NCBI GenBank assembly: GCA_947165025.1
Contig: CAMUYQ010000002.1
Location: forward strand, 62,001-126,000
From: an uncultured Lachnospiraceae bacterium
Lineage (GTDB): Bacteria > Bacillota > Clostridia > Lachnospirales > Lachnospiraceae
Direction of reading: 5' to 3'
DNA length: 64,000 nt
Shown here: in pieces, positions 24,457-33,457 of the stretch
Layout of the letters: the number at the start of each line of letters is the position of its first letter
Numbering within the stretch: position 1 is the stretch's first letter
Translations under genes and position numbers: made by a program
The notes under the pieces: model-generated
What the model was told of the DNA's origin: nothing
Database searches by the model: none
The model's input: only the letters and a program-made list of their open reading frames with translations

Positions 24457-24485
24457 AGATTAGCATTTTTGATGTTTCAAGTCAA
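24457..24485 (-). promoter_or_regulatory. Promoter of the DUF1858 gene
   Basis: Minus strand: TTGACT (24485-24480), 17 nt, TAATCT (24462-24457). It overlaps the control region of the divergent pfl locus. Confidence 0.5.
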
Positions 24486-24487
24486 GG

Positions 24488-24514
24488 ATAAAGGGACCAT
24501 TCATAAAGGGACCA
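24488..24514. repeat. Direct repeat in the pfl upstream region
   Basis: ATAAAGGGACCA occurs at 24488-24499 and again at 24503-24514, a 15-nt period. It may be a regulator-binding pair between the divergent promoters; no known operator fits. The rest of 24515-24620 shows nothing else I can support. Confidence 0.4.
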
Positions 24515-24624
24515 GTCATTCATCATATTGTGGTCGGAAAAGGAGTGCACACAACGGGTGGGAAAATGGTCATAATGCCTATAAAATAAGGTCTCATGTA
24601 TGCAAAAAAATACAGAGAGCAACC

Positions 24625-24654
24625 TTGACGTGTATACAATCCACAAACTATAAT
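24625..24654 (+). promoter_or_regulatory. Sigma-A promoter of the pfl locus
   Basis: TTGACG (24625-24630), 18 nt, TATAAT (24649-24654), with a leader of about 70 nt. Confidence 0.7.
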
Positions 24655-24730
24655 AACAATTACCAAAACACTAAACATCCGCGAGTCGGATTTATCAAAA
24701 TTAACCAATTAAAGTTTAGGAGGCGTTACA

Positions 24731-26770
24731 ATGAGATCAGAATGGAATGGTTTCGTAGGCGGCAAGTGGGAAAGCGAAGTCAACGTACGTGACTTCATCC
24801 AGAAGAACTATACTCCGTATGACGGAGATGATTCTTTCCTTGCAGGACCTACACAGAACACAAAGGATCTGTGGCAGATGGTTCTCGACCTTCAGAAGAA
24901 GGAAAGAGAAAACGGCGGTGTTCTTGATATGGACACAAAGGTTGTTTCGACCATCACTTCTCACGGTCCCGGCTATCTTGACAAGAGCAAGGAGACGATC
25001 GTAGGTTTCCAGACAGATAAGCCTTTCAAGCGTTCACTTCAGCCTTACGGCGGTATCCGTATGGCAGAGAAGGCATGTTCCGATAACGGATACGAAGTTG
25101 ATCCCGAGATATCAGAGTTCTTCTCAACACATCGCAAGACTCATAATGCAGGTTGTTTTGATGCTTACAACCAGGAAATGAGAGCTTGCCGTACATCACA
25201 CATCATCACAGGTCTTCCGGATGCATACGGAAGAGGACGTATCATCGGCGACTACAGAAGAGTTGCTCTTTACGGTATTGATTTCCTGATCGAAGACAAG
25301 CAGGCTCAGAAGGATTCAACGGGCCGCGTTATGACAGATGATGTTATCCGTCTTCGTGAAGAGCTTTCAGAGCAGATGACAGCTCTTAAGATGATGAAGG
25401 AAATGGCTGCTTCATACGGTTGCGATATCAGTAAGCCCGCAACAAACGTTAAGGAAGCTATCCAGGCTACATACTTCGGATACCTTTGCTCGGTTAAGGA
25501 GCAGAACGGTGCTGCAATGTCACTCGGACGTACTTCGACATTCATCGACTGCTACGCAGAGCGTGACCTTAAGAACGGAACATTCACAGAGGAGCAGATC
25601 CAGGAGTTCGTTGATCACTTCATCATGAAGCTTCGTTGCGTTAAGTTCGCTCGTACACCTGAGTACAACCAGATCTTCGCAGGCGATCCCGTTTGGGTAA
25701 CCGAGTCTATCGGTGGTATCGGTGTTGACGGACGTCATATGGTAACAAAGATGAGCTTCCGCTATCTTCATACACTTGAGAACCTCGGTGCAGCTCCCGA
25801 GCCTAACCTTACGGTTCTCTGGTCAACAAGACTTCCCCAGAACTTCAAGAAGTTCTGTGCAAAGACATCTATCAACACATCATCGATCCAGTACGAGAAC
25901 GATGATCTTATGAGACCGGTTCACGGTGATGACTACGGTATCGCATGCTGCGTATCATCAATGGTAATCGGTAAGGAAATGCAGTTCTTCGGAGCACGTG
26001 CAAACCTTGCAAAGTGCCTCCTGTATGCATTAAACGGTGGTATCGACGAGAAGACCAAGAAGCAGGTCGGACCGAAGTATCGTCCTTACGACGGAGATGT
26101 TCTTGACTACGATAAGGTTATGGAACTGTTCATCGACATGGTTGAGTGGCAGGCAGATGTATACGTTAACACGCTTAACATCATCCACTACATGCACGAC
26201 AAGTACTGCTATGAGAGAGCAGAGATGGCTCTTCATGACAGAGACGTTAAGAGATATTTCGCAACAGGTATCGCAGGTCTTTCAATCGTAGCAGATTCAT
26301 TCTCAGCAATGAAGTATGCAAAGGTTGAATGTATCAGAGACGAAGACGGTATCATCACAGACTTCAAGATCACGGGTGACTTCCCTAAATACGGTAATGA
26401 TGATGACCGTGTTGATTCGATCGCAAAAGAAGTTGTTCATAAGTTCATGACAGCTATCAGACGTCATCACACATACAGGAACGGTATTCCTACAACATCG
26501 ATCCTTACGATCACATCAAACGTTACATACGGTAAGGCAACAGGTAACACACCTGACGGACGTCGCGCAGGACAGCCTTTTGCACCCGGTGCAAACCCGA
26601 TGCACGGCCGTGATACACACGGAGCTATCGCTTCACTTTCATCTGTATCGAAGCTTCCGTTCAACGATGCACAGGATGGTATTTCAAATACATTTACCAT
26701 CATCCCCGGTGCACTCGGTAAGGAAGATCAGGTATTCGCAGGCGATATCGAACTCGATCTTAACAAGTAA
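24731..26770 (+). CDS. pflB: Pyruvate formate-lyase catalytic body lacking the glycyl-radical domain
   Basis: The 679-aa protein matches pyruvate formate-lyase from the N terminus to [16 protein letters not shown]. The catalytic pair Cys406-Cys407 is in [10 protein letters not shown], and [11 protein letters not shown] follows as in E. coli PflB. The protein ends about 80 residues early, exactly before the linker and glycyl-radical segment. Those are found in separate genes downstream, each with its own AGGAGG site. It would convert pyruvate and CoA to acetyl-CoA and formate once the separate radical subunit is bound. Codons are strongly optimised. The truncation is not a simple frameshift because the missing part is displaced by 240 nt and has a new start. 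Confidence 0.93.
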   Translation: MRSEWNGFVGGKWESEVNVRDFIQKNYTPYDGDDSFLAGPTQNTKDLWQMVLDLQKKERENGGVLDMDTKVVSTITSHGPGYLDKSKETIVGFQTDKPFKRSLQPYGGIRMAEKACSDNGYEVDPEISEFFSTHRKTHNAGCFDAYNQEMRACRTSHIITGLPDAYGRGRIIGDYRRVALYGIDFLIEDKQAQKDSTGRVMTDDVIRLREELSEQMTALKMMKEMAASYGCDISKPATNVKEAIQATYFGYLCSVKEQNGAAMSLGRTSTFIDCYAERDLKNGTFTEEQIQEFVDHFIMKLRCVKFARTPEYNQIFAGDPVWVTESIGGIGVDGRHMVTKMSFRYLHTLENLGAAPEPNLTVLWSTRLPQNFKKFCAKTSINTSSIQYENDDLMRPVHGDDYGIACCVSSMVIGKEMQFFGARANLAKCLLYALNGGIDEKTKKQVGPKYRPYDGDVLDYDKVMELFIDMVEWQADVYVNTLNIIHYMHDKYCYERAEMALHDRDVKRYFATGIAGLSIVADSFSAMKYAKVECIRDEDGIITDFKITGDFPKYGNDDDRVDSIAKEVVHKFMTAIRRHHTYRNGIPTTSILTITSNVTYGKATGNTPDGRRAGQPFAPGANPMHGRDTHGAIASLSSVSKLPFNDAQDGISNTFTIIPGALGKEDQVFAGDIELDLNK

Positions 26771-26791
26771 TACAGTAAGGAGGTGACATCT

Positions 26792-26986
26792 ATGGATCAG
26801 ATCGATGATCTTGTAGCTTATCTTGACGGTTCGGTTGAGGCGGGAGTCGGACATCTGAACGTTGATGTCGATGAAGCGCAGAAAGAAATGAGAAGTACGG
26901 AGACCATGGGTTGTACCGACTGCTCAAGAACGCCGCTGGCATGCAGCGTTCCGACGCTTCATCAGGGCCTCGACGACTATAGTTGA
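26792..26986 (+). CDS. Small Cys-containing protein similar to the PFL linker
   Basis: This 64-aa protein starts at ATG 26792 with AAGGAGG 7 nt upstream. Residues 1-26, [14 protein letters not shown] then GHLNVDV, parallel the start of the glycyl-radical protein encoded next ([12 protein letters not shown] then HHLNVNV). The radical motif RVSGYA is missing. In its place is a new tail with Cys41, Cys44 and Cys51 ([14 protein letters not shown]). It sits between the PFL body and its radical domain, so it may bind the same surface of PFL as a protective cap, metal/redox sensor or assembly factor. This is inference; I know no family name. Confidence 0.75.
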   Translation: MDQIDDLVAYLDGSVEAGVGHLNVDVDEAQKEMRSTETMGCTDCSRTPLACSVPTLHQGLDDYS

Positions 26987-27012
26987 CAGGAGAAAAAAAG
27001 GAGGACAAAGAA

Positions 27013-27255
27013 ATGGCAGCAAATAAGGCACAGATTGATAACCTTGTAAACCTTTTGGACGGCTATGCAACAAAAGGCGGACATCATCTTAATGTAAACG
27101 TACTTAACAGAGAGACTCTTCTTGATGCTCAGGCTCATCCGGAGAACTATCCTCAGCTTACGATCAGAGTAAGCGGATATGCCGTAAATTTCATCAAGCT
27201 TACACCGGAGCAGCAGGCAGACGTAATCTCAAGAACATTCCACGAATCGATTTAA
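27013..27255 (+). CDS. Separate glycyl-radical domain of pyruvate formate-lyase (GrcA-like)
   Basis: The 80-aa protein equals the last 80 residues of ordinary [41 protein letters not shown] and DVISRTF. Gly55 in RVSGYA is the radical-bearing residue. E. coli GrcA (YfiD) is a similar spare part that rescues damaged PFL, but there full-length PflB also exists; here no full-length copy is in the window, so this protein is probably an essential subunit. AGGAGG lies 9 nt before ATG 27013. It is 27 nt after the Cys-containing mini-protein. Confidence 0.93.
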   Translation: MAANKAQIDNLVNLLDGYATKGGHHLNVNVLNRETLLDAQAHPENYPQLTIRVSGYAVNFIKLTPEQQADVISRTFHESI

Positions 27256-27276
27256 GTGAGATAAGCATACAAGGCA

Positions 27277-27363
27277 GCGCGTCCTGATGCTTGCATCGAA
27301 GGACGCGGGGCATTGGATGTAAAAGGAAAAAGCAAGCCCGGATCAGATTCCGGGCTTGTTTTC
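27277..27363 (+). terminator. Two hairpins, the second a terminator, between grcA-like gene and pflA
   Basis: GCGTCC (about 27279) pairs with GGACGC (about 27301), then AAGCCCGG pairs with CCGGGCTT (about 27336-27359) followed by GTTTTCT. This would end much of the highly expressed pfl mRNA and let only some transcription reach pflA. Confidence 0.7.
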
Positions 27364-27377
27364 TACAGGAGAAGATC

Positions 27378-28151
27378 ATGACTAAAGGCCGCATACATTC
27401 CCTTGAAAGTTTCGGAACGGTTGACGGACCCGGAACAAGATATGTCGTGTTCGTTCAGGGATGTCCGATGAGATGCCTGTACTGTCATAATCCCGATACA
27501 TGGGCTATGACAGGCGGGGAGGAAATGGATCCCGAATACATATTTGAACAGTATCTTCACAATGAGCCCTTCTACAAAAACGGAGGAGGACTTACCGTGA
27601 CGGGCGGAGAACCGCTGATGCAGGTTGATTTTCTGATCGATCTGTTCACATTGTGTAAAGAACACGGTGTACACACGTGCATTGATACATCGGGGATAGC
27701 ATACCGTCCCGAGAACAAAGAGTTCATCAAAAAGCTTGACAGGCTCATGGAACTGACCGACCTTGTCATGCTCGACATCAAGCATATCGATCCCGATATG
27801 CACAAAAAGATAACGAGCCAGCCGAACGACGGGATACTTGCGTTTGCCGAGTATCTGTCCGAAAAGGGCATTGATACATGGATCAGACATGTCATTGTTC
27901 CCAATCTTACGGATGATGACAAATATCTCTATGATCTCGGGTATTTTATAGGAGGACTGAAGAGTCTCAAGGCTCTTGATGCTCTTCCGTATCATACTAT
28001 GGGAAAGGTAAAATACGAGAAGCTCGGATTCGATTATCCGCTTGGCGATACACCGCCAATGGATAAGAAAGAGCTGATTGCAAAAAAGCAGGTCATCCTT
28101 GACGGGATAAAGGCAAGAAGAGCAGCAGACAAAGATCATGAAGATCAGTGA
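27378..28151 (+). CDS. pflA: Pyruvate formate-lyase activating enzyme
   Basis: The 257-aa radical SAM protein has the cluster motif Cys29-x3-Cys33-x2-Cys36 in GCPMRCLYCHNPDTW, the GGEPLMQ SAM-binding strand and DTSG. It abstracts hydrogen from the PFL glycine to make the active radical, here on the separate 80-aa subunit. ATG 27378 has AGGAGA upstream; upstream in-frame codons run through the terminator hairpin and are not expected to be translated. Its last 14 nt overlap the maf gene. Confidence 0.94.
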   Translation: MTKGRIHSLESFGTVDGPGTRYVVFVQGCPMRCLYCHNPDTWAMTGGEEMDPEYIFEQYLHNEPFYKNGGGLTVTGGEPLMQVDFLIDLFTLCKEHGVHTCIDTSGIAYRPENKEFIKKLDRLMELTDLVMLDIKHIDPDMHKKITSQPNDGILAFAEYLSEKGIDTWIRHVIVPNLTDDDKYLYDLGYFIGGLKSLKALDALPYHTMGKVKYEKLGFDYPLGDTPPMDKKELIAKKQVILDGIKARRAADKDHEDQ

Positions 28152-28779
28152 CAGATTAAACGCAGAATTCAAGATAGTCCTTGCTTCTGCATCCCCCAGG
28201 CGCAAGCAGCTCATGGAACTTGCAGGGCTGCAGTTTGATATATGGCCGTCGGATAAGGAAGAGGTCATCACAAGGACCGATCCGAAAGAGATCTGCATGG
28301 AACTGTCAAAGCAGAAAGCACTTGATGTTGCATCATCCATCAGGACGTTCAATGACAGCCACAGGGAACTGACGACAGATACGGACATCATCGTGATAGG
28401 CGCGGATACTATAGTCGCGAAGGGCGGTACTGTGTTCGGAAAACCCGCAGACGAAGAAGATGCCGTCCGGATGCTGACAGAGCTGTCAGGATGCACTCAC
28501 AGTGTGTTCACCGGTGTGACGTTTGTTTTTTCGGGCAAGGACGGGCGCACGGGAGAGTATTCATTTTACGATGAGACAAAGGTCACATTCTATCCTCTTG
28601 ACGAAGATGAGATCAGGGATTACGTCGAAACGGGAGATGCTCTGGATAAGGCCGGCGCATACGGGATCCAGACAGGCTCTGCTGTTTTTGTAAGATCGAT
28701 CGAGGGAGACCATTACAACGTAGTCGGGCTTCCTGTTGCAAGAGTTCTGCAGGAACTTAAGCGTATATTGGAATATTGA
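28138..28779 (+). CDS. maf: Maf-family nucleoside triphosphate pyrophosphatase
   Basis: The 213-aa protein shows the Maf motifs LASASPRRKQLM (N-terminal phosphate loop), IGADTIV and the FGKPADEEDAVRML helix, plus KAGAYGIQ. Maf proteins remove pyrophosphate from dTTP, UTP or modified nucleotides and are linked to septum and cell-shape control. An insertion of about 15 residues (SSIRTFNDSHRELTTDTD) precedes IGADT. The start overlaps pflA by 14 nt, so expression is coupled. Confidence 0.9.
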   Translation: MKISDRLNAEFKIVLASASPRRKQLMELAGLQFDIWPSDKEEVITRTDPKEICMELSKQKALDVASSIRTFNDSHRELTTDTDIIVIGADTIVAKGGTVFGKPADEEDAVRMLTELSGCTHSVFTGVTFVFSGKDGRTGEYSFYDETKVTFYPLDEDEIRDYVETGDALDKAGAYGIQTGSAVFVRSIEGDHYNVVGLPVARVLQELKRILEY

Positions 28780-28804
28780 GTTTTTTGCACCGATGATGTA
28801 CAAT
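28776..28804 (+). promoter_or_regulatory. Promoter of ferredoxin gene
   Basis: TTGAGT (28776-28781), 17 nt, TACAAT (28799-28804); leader about 38 nt with AAAGGAGG. Confidence 0.5.
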
Positions 28805-28848
28805 ATTTAATTATTAAGAGGCTTTAGTACATAAAGGAGGATATTATC

Positions 28849-29019
28849 ATGGCATTTGTAATCAAAGACGGATGCATTTCATGCGGTGCCTGTGCAGGAC
28901 AGTGCCCTGTAGGTGCTATCGCTGAAGGCGACGGAAAGTTCGAGATCGATGAGAATACATGTGTAAGCTGCGGCGCTTGTGCTGCGCAGTGCCCTGTTTC
29001 TGCGATCGAAGAAGGCTGA
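28849..29019 (+). CDS. 2[4Fe-4S] ferredoxin
   Basis: This 56-aa protein was translated by hand: MAFVIKDGCISCGACAGQCP, then a mirror second half CVSCGACAAQCPVSAIEEG. Each half has a C-x2-C-x2-C-x3-C-P cluster motif, so all eight ligands are present. It carries electrons at low potential between pyruvate, hydrogenase and similar enzymes. The length is that of clostridial ferredoxin. AAAGGAGG stands 9 nt before the ATG, and the gene has its own promoter and strong terminator. Confidence 0.95.
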   Translation: MAFVIKDGCISCGACAGQCPVGAIAEGDGKFEIDENTCVSCGACAAQCPVSAIEEG

Positions 29020-29036
29020 ACAGACAAAAACAGTGA

Positions 29037-29079
29037 AAATGCCGACTGTATACACATACAGCCGGCATTTCTTTTTTTT
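29037..29079 (+). terminator. Ferredoxin terminator
   Basis: AAATGCCG-CTGTA pairs with TACAG-CGGCATTT in a long stem and is followed by eight T. Confidence 0.92.
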
Positions 29080-29096
29080 GACATTTAGGGTATAAT
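29078..29096 (+). promoter_or_regulatory. -10 element of gdpP operon
   Basis: TATAAT (29091-29096) lies 21 nt before the gdpP ATG. TTGACA (29078-29083) is present but only 7 nt away, too near to be its -35, so the -35 must be weak or upstream in the terminator T-run. Confidence 0.4.
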
Positions 29097-29117
29097 ATCC
29101 CTTAATGGAGAAAAATC

Positions 29118-31172
29118 ATGAGCAGCAGTAACATCAGATTCAAGGGACAGATCCGTACATATATAATGTGGCCGGTCTGGATGACGATACTCGTCGGAGT
29201 ATTTGCCCTTGTAATGTATTTTGTCAATATTAGAGCAGGCGTGGCCGCTACGGTATTTGCCGTTATCTATGCGGGCGTTGCTTATTTTCTGTATTTCCAT
29301 AACAGAAATCGGGTCGTCAAGGATCTGATATCATTTGCCACCCAGTACGGACAGGTTCAAAAACAGCTTCTTCGTGATCTCGAGATCCCGTATGCACTGC
29401 TGGATGAATCGGGTAAGGTCATATGGACCAACGATGCGTTTGAGCAGATCATGAACATTACGAGGAAGTACAGTAAGTCCATCACAAATCTTATCCCCGA
29501 GATAACAAAAGAAAAACTGCCGGGAATGGAGCACGAGACTGAGAGCGAGATAACGGTCGACGGGCATGATTTTCGCGCAAGCATGAACAAGGTGTCCATG
29601 GAGGCTCTCATGGACGCACCGGATATGGTCGAGACTGTTGATTACGACAGCTATCTGATCGCACTGTATATGTTTGATGTTACCGAAGTCAACAGTCTGG
29701 CAAGACAGATCGAGGAACAGAAGACGGTATGCGGACTTATCTATATGGATAATTATGACGAGGCTCTTGAGAGTGTTGATGAGGCAAGACGTTCGCTCGT
29801 TGTTGCGCTCATCGACAGACAGATAAACAAGTATTTCTCCAAGGTCGATGCTATCGTCAAGAAGATGGAGAAGGATAAGTTCCTTGTTCTTATGAAACGC
29901 AAGGAACTCGACAGTATGATAGAAAAGCGCTTCACGATCCTTGAAGAGGTCAAGAATGCGAACATAGGTAACGAGCTTTCGTTCACGCTTTCGATAGGAT
30001 TCGGTGCAGGAGCCGCTTCGCTCATGCAGAACTATGAATATGCAAGGACGGCTATCGATCTTGCTCTCGGACGAGGCGGAGATCAGGCGATCATCAAGAC
30101 TGATGATGAGATCAGTTACTTCGGAGGAAAGAGAGAGGTTACGGCCAAGAACACAAGAGTTAAGGCCAGAGTCAAGGCACATGCTCTTCGTGAGATCATT
30201 GAGACGAGTGATCATATCGTGATCATGGGTCACAAGATACTGGACGTTGACGCGTTCGGTTCATCGATAGGAATATACCGTGTTGCCAGGACTTTCAATA
30301 AAAAGGTCAGCATCGTTGTTGATGAGGTCACGACTTCTATACGTCCGATGCTGGAAATGATGACACATGACGGTGCGCATGATGAGAGCATTTTCGTATC
30401 CAAGGAAGGTGCGATCGATATCGCTTCATCAAATGAATGCACGCTCGTAGTTGTTGATGTTAACAAGCCGAGCTTTACGGGCTGTCCGGATCTTCTTGAA
30501 CTGTGCAACACGATAGTGGTACTCGATCACCACAGACAGGGGGCCGAGAAGATAGAAAAGGCAACGCTTTCATATATCGAGCCGTATGCATCAAGTGCAT
30601 CGGAAATGGTATCGGAAGTTCTTCAGTATATAAGTGATAATGTTAAGCTGCTGGCGGACGAGGCGGACTGCCTGTATGCCGGTATGATGATAGACACTAA
30701 CAACTTTATGACCAAGACAGGCGTAAGGACGTTTGAGGCGGCCGCATACCTCAGAAGGAACGGCGCGGATGTCACGAGAGTGCGCAAGATGTTCAGGGAC
30801 GATGTCGGTGCATACAAGGCAAGAGCCGAGATCGTCAGCAATGCGGAGATTATTGACAAGGCATTTGCAATGGCAGTGACTCCCGATACTGTTGTCGACA
30901 GTCCGACGATCATCGGCGCGGAGGCCGCAAACGAGCTTCTGAACATTAACGGTATCAGGGCATCATTCGTATTTACGATGCATCAGGGCGAGGTATATAT
31001 AAGTGCCCGCTCGATCGACGATGTAAATGTTCAGGTTATCATGGAGAAGCTCGGCGGAGGCGGTCATATGAACGTTGCCGGCGCACAGCTTAAGGATGTA
31101 TCGCTTGAAGAGGCGAAGAAGTCACTTATACGTGTTCTTCGCGAGATGCGTGATAAAGGAGAACTCGAATGA
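29118..31172 (+). CDS. gdpP: Cyclic-di-AMP phosphodiesterase GdpP
   Basis: The 684-aa membrane protein has two N-terminal helices (~15-60), a PAS-like domain, a degenerate GGDEF domain (~190-330, no GGDEF signature) and a DHH/DHHA1 module (~355-680) with GHKILDVDAFGSS, VVLDHHRQG and GGGGHMNVAGAQL. It breaks down c-di-AMP and so sets osmotic and wall homeostasis. The canonical PD in GHKxPDxDA reads LD here, a mild change. It is followed by rplI with a 4-nt overlap, the standard gdpP-rplI-dnaB order. Confidence 0.93.
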   Translation: MSSSNIRFKGQIRTYIMWPVWMTILVGVFALVMYFVNIRAGVAATVFAVIYAGVAYFLYFHNRNRVVKDLISFATQYGQVQKQLLRDLEIPYALLDESGKVIWTNDAFEQIMNITRKYSKSITNLIPEITKEKLPGMEHETESEITVDGHDFRASMNKVSMEALMDAPDMVETVDYDSYLIALYMFDVTEVNSLARQIEEQKTVCGLIYMDNYDEALESVDEARRSLVVALIDRQINKYFSKVDAIVKKMEKDKFLVLMKRKELDSMIEKRFTILEEVKNANIGNELSFTLSIGFGAGAASLMQNYEYARTAIDLALGRGGDQAIIKTDDEISYFGGKREVTAKNTRVKARVKAHALREIIETSDHIVIMGHKILDVDAFGSSIGIYRVARTFNKKVSIVVDEVTTSIRPMLEMMTHDGAHDESIFVSKEGAIDIASSNECTLVVVDVNKPSFTGCPDLLELCNTIVVLDHHRQGAEKIEKATLSYIEPYASSASEMVSEVLQYISDNVKLLADEADCLYAGMMIDTNNFMTKTGVRTFEAAAYLRRNGADVTRVRKMFRDDVGAYKARAEIVSNAEIIDKAFAMAVTPDTVVDSPTIIGAEAANELLNINGIRASFVFTMHQGEVYISARSIDDVNVQVIMEKLGGGGHMNVAGAQLKDVSLEEAKKSLIRVLREMRDKGELE

Positions 31173-31615
31173 AAGTAATACTTTTACAGGACGTAAAGTC
31201 AGTCGGAAAAAAGGGTGATGTTGTCGAAGTATCCGACGGATATGCAAAGAACTTCATACTCAAGAAGAAGCTCGGTACCGTTGCCGATTCAAAAAATATG
31301 AACGACCTGAAACTTAAGAAGGCAAACGATGAAAAGGTTGCCGCAGAGAACCTTGCCGCAGCAAAGGATTTTGCAAAAGTTGTCGAGAGCAGGACCGTCA
31401 TCGTGCGGCTCAAAGCAGGAGAAGGCGGCAAAACGTTCGGAAGCGTATCAAGTAAAGAGATCGCTCAGGAAGCAAAGATACAGTTTGATATGGATATAGA
31501 CAAGAAGAAGATCGTCCTTAACGAGGCGATCAAATCATTCGGTACTTTTGAGGTGCCTGTGAAACTTCATCCGCAGGTAACGGCTACTCTGAAAGTTAAG
31601 GTTGAGGAGTGCTGA
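31169..31615 (+). CDS. rplI: 50S ribosomal protein L9
   Basis: The 148-aa protein opens MKVILLQDVKSVGKKGDVVE with GYAKNFILKKKL, the classic L9 N domain, then a long helix and a C domain ending VTATLKVKVEE. L9 binds 23S rRNA at the base of the L1 stalk and helps keep the reading frame. GATAAAGGAG lies inside the end of gdpP, and ATGA overlaps couple the two genes. Confidence 0.96.
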   Translation: MKVILLQDVKSVGKKGDVVEVSDGYAKNFILKKKLGTVADSKNMNDLKLKKANDEKVAAENLAAAKDFAKVVESRTVIVRLKAGEGGKTFGSVSSKEIAQEAKIQFDMDIDKKKIVLNEAIKSFGTFEVPVKLHPQVTATLKVKVEEC

Positions 31616-31618
31616 GAA

Positions 31619-32953
31619 ATGGATGAAGCTGCCATCAAAAAACTGCCTCCCCATCACAAGGAATCCGAAAGAGGCGTGGTGGGCGGAATGATGCTCGACA
31701 GGGATGCCGCCATCATCGCGATGGGTGCTCTCACTTCGGATGATTTTTATCTGAAGGAATGTGCTTACGTTTTTGATGCCGTAAAATCCGTGGTGGACGA
31801 GGGCGGACAGGTTGATCCGACAACAGTATCCAACAGGCTGATGGAGATGAACGCTCCCGCGGAGATCGCATCGGGTGATTTTCTGAGAAACCTGTGCATG
31901 TGGGCATCGACGGCTGCAGTCATCGAACAGCACATTGAAATAGTCAGGAAAAAATCACTTCTCAGAAAGATGATCAAGCTGAGCCGGGACATAGAGAACA
32001 AATGCTATGCCGACCAGGGAGAAGAGGATGACATCCTCGAGGAAGCCGAGAAGAGAGTATTTGAGATCACAAACAGCAAATCAACGGGAGATTTTGTTCC
32101 GATCAGACAGGTCGTAAAGAATGCGATAGACAAGATAGGACTTGCCGCAAAGACTGACGGTGTCGTTACCGGAGTCGCTACCGGATTTACAGATCTTGAT
32201 TACAAGACCGCAGGACTTCAGCCATCTGATCTGATACTGATCGCGGCAAGACCTTCGATGGGTAAGACCGCATTTGCGCTTAACATAGCACAGCACGTCT
32301 GCTTCAAAGACAAAAAGGGCGTGGCGATCTTTTCGCTCGAGATGTCAAAGGAACAGCTCGTCAACCGTCTTCTTTCACTTGAATCCCACGTGGATTCCAA
32401 ATCGATCAGGAACGGAAACGTTTCTGCAAAAGACTGGGAAGGTATCATCGAGGGTGCGAGCACGATCGGTGAATCGGGACTTATCATAGATGACACTCCC
32501 GGTATCAGCATCGGAGAGCTTCGTTCCAAATGCAGAAAATACAAAGCAGAGAATAAAGACCTGTCTGTCATCATCATTGATTATCTCCAGCTCATGTCAG
32601 GCTCAAAAAGGGTCGATTCCAGACAACAGGAAATATCTGATATATCCAGATCGTTAAAATCACTTGCAAGAGAACTGAACGTTCCCGTTATTGCATTGTC
32701 TCAGCTTTCAAGAGCGGTCGAAAAGCGTGACGATCACAGACCGATGCTGTCGGATCTGCGTGAATCGGGAGCCATCGAGCAGGATGCGGATGTCGTTATG
32801 TTCCTTTACAGGGAAGATTATTACAACAAAGATACCGACAGAAAGAATATAGCCGAGGTCATAATCGCCAAGCAGAGGAACGGCCCGATAGGCACAACGG
32901 AACTTGTATGGCTGGCAGATCTGACCAAGTTTGCCAATCTGGAAAAAAGGTAA
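31619..32953 (+). CDS. dnaB: Replicative DNA helicase DnaB
   Basis: The 444-aa protein has the DnaB N-terminal domain (~8-110, LPPHHKESERGVVGGMMLDR) and the RecA-like C domain with Walker A ARPSMGKTAFALN, Walker B VIIIDYLQLM, and the H4 motif SRAVEKRDDHRPMLSDLRES. It forms the hexameric helicase at the replication fork. No intein is present. It starts 3 nt after rplI. Confidence 0.96.
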   Translation: MDEAAIKKLPPHHKESERGVVGGMMLDRDAAIIAMGALTSDDFYLKECAYVFDAVKSVVDEGGQVDPTTVSNRLMEMNAPAEIASGDFLRNLCMWASTAAVIEQHIEIVRKKSLLRKMIKLSRDIENKCYADQGEEDDILEEAEKRVFEITNSKSTGDFVPIRQVVKNAIDKIGLAAKTDGVVTGVATGFTDLDYKTAGLQPSDLILIAARPSMGKTAFALNIAQHVCFKDKKGVAIFSLEMSKEQLVNRLLSLESHVDSKSIRNGNVSAKDWEGIIEGASTIGESGLIIDDTPGISIGELRSKCRKYKAENKDLSVIIIDYLQLMSGSKRVDSRQQEISDISRSLKSLARELNVPVIALSQLSRAVEKRDDHRPMLSDLRESGAIEQDADVVMFLYREDYYNKDTDRKNIAEVIIAKQRNGPIGTTELVWLADLTKFANLEKR

Positions 32954-32962
32954 GGAGAGTTC

Positions 32963-33457
32963 ATGGACAAGCCTATTCTGTATCGAAAACGGATCATTCC
33001 CGAGGAGATCATCCTTCTTGATAAGGATGAGATTCTTTATCAGGATGAGACTCACATCGTTACCAGATGGAATACCATCAGGCCGAAGAAGATACTGCAT
33101 CACGGCTGTTCATGTTATTTTCTGAAGGAAGGCTTCAAAGTCAGCAAGTTCTACCGCGAAGACGGTTCACTCATATACTGGTACTGCGACATCATCAGTT
33201 ATACGCATGACACCCAAAAGAACTCATATGTGTTCACTGATCTTCTCGCGGATGTCCTGATCTATCCCGACGGAAAAGTCGAGGTAGTTGATGTCGGCGA
33301 GATCGCAGATGCACTTACGGACGGGACACTGACCGTTGAAGAGATGATACCGGCACTCAGAAGTCTTGATGAACTTCTGAAGATAATCTACTCCGGGGAA
33401 TTTGTTGCGATACAGAATATGATCAACAGGATCGAGGAAGGCAAAGATCCTTCATAA
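32963..33457 (+). CDS. DUF402 family protein
   Basis: The 164-aa protein has the DUF402 fold seen in nucleoside-phosphate phosphatases and FAU-1/RNase E-G-like proteins: KFYREDGSLIYWYCDIISY and VFTDLLADVLIYPDGKVEVVD are the conserved metal-site segments with acidic residues. A role in hydrolysing nucleoside di- or triphosphates or in RNA metabolism is possible; not proven. AAGGAGAG precedes the ATG and the TAATG junction couples it to the next gene. Confidence 0.8.
   Translation: MDKPILYRKRIIPEEIILLDKDEILYQDETHIVTRWNTIRPKKILHHGCSCYFLKEGFKVSKFYREDGSLIYWYCDIISYTHDTQKNSYVFTDLLADVLIYPDGKVEVVDVGEIADALTDGTLTVEEMIPALRSLDELLKIIYSGEFVAIQNMINRIEEGKDPS

Noticed and set aside
24731-27255. PFL broken by frameshift
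   Set aside because: The missing part is 240 nt away, begins with its own ribosome site and start, and a third gene lies between; no frame change would rejoin them.
27363-28496. 377-codon minus-strand frame over pflA and maf
   Set aside because: It runs antisense across two well-supported genes and their overlap; composition reflects complementary codons only.
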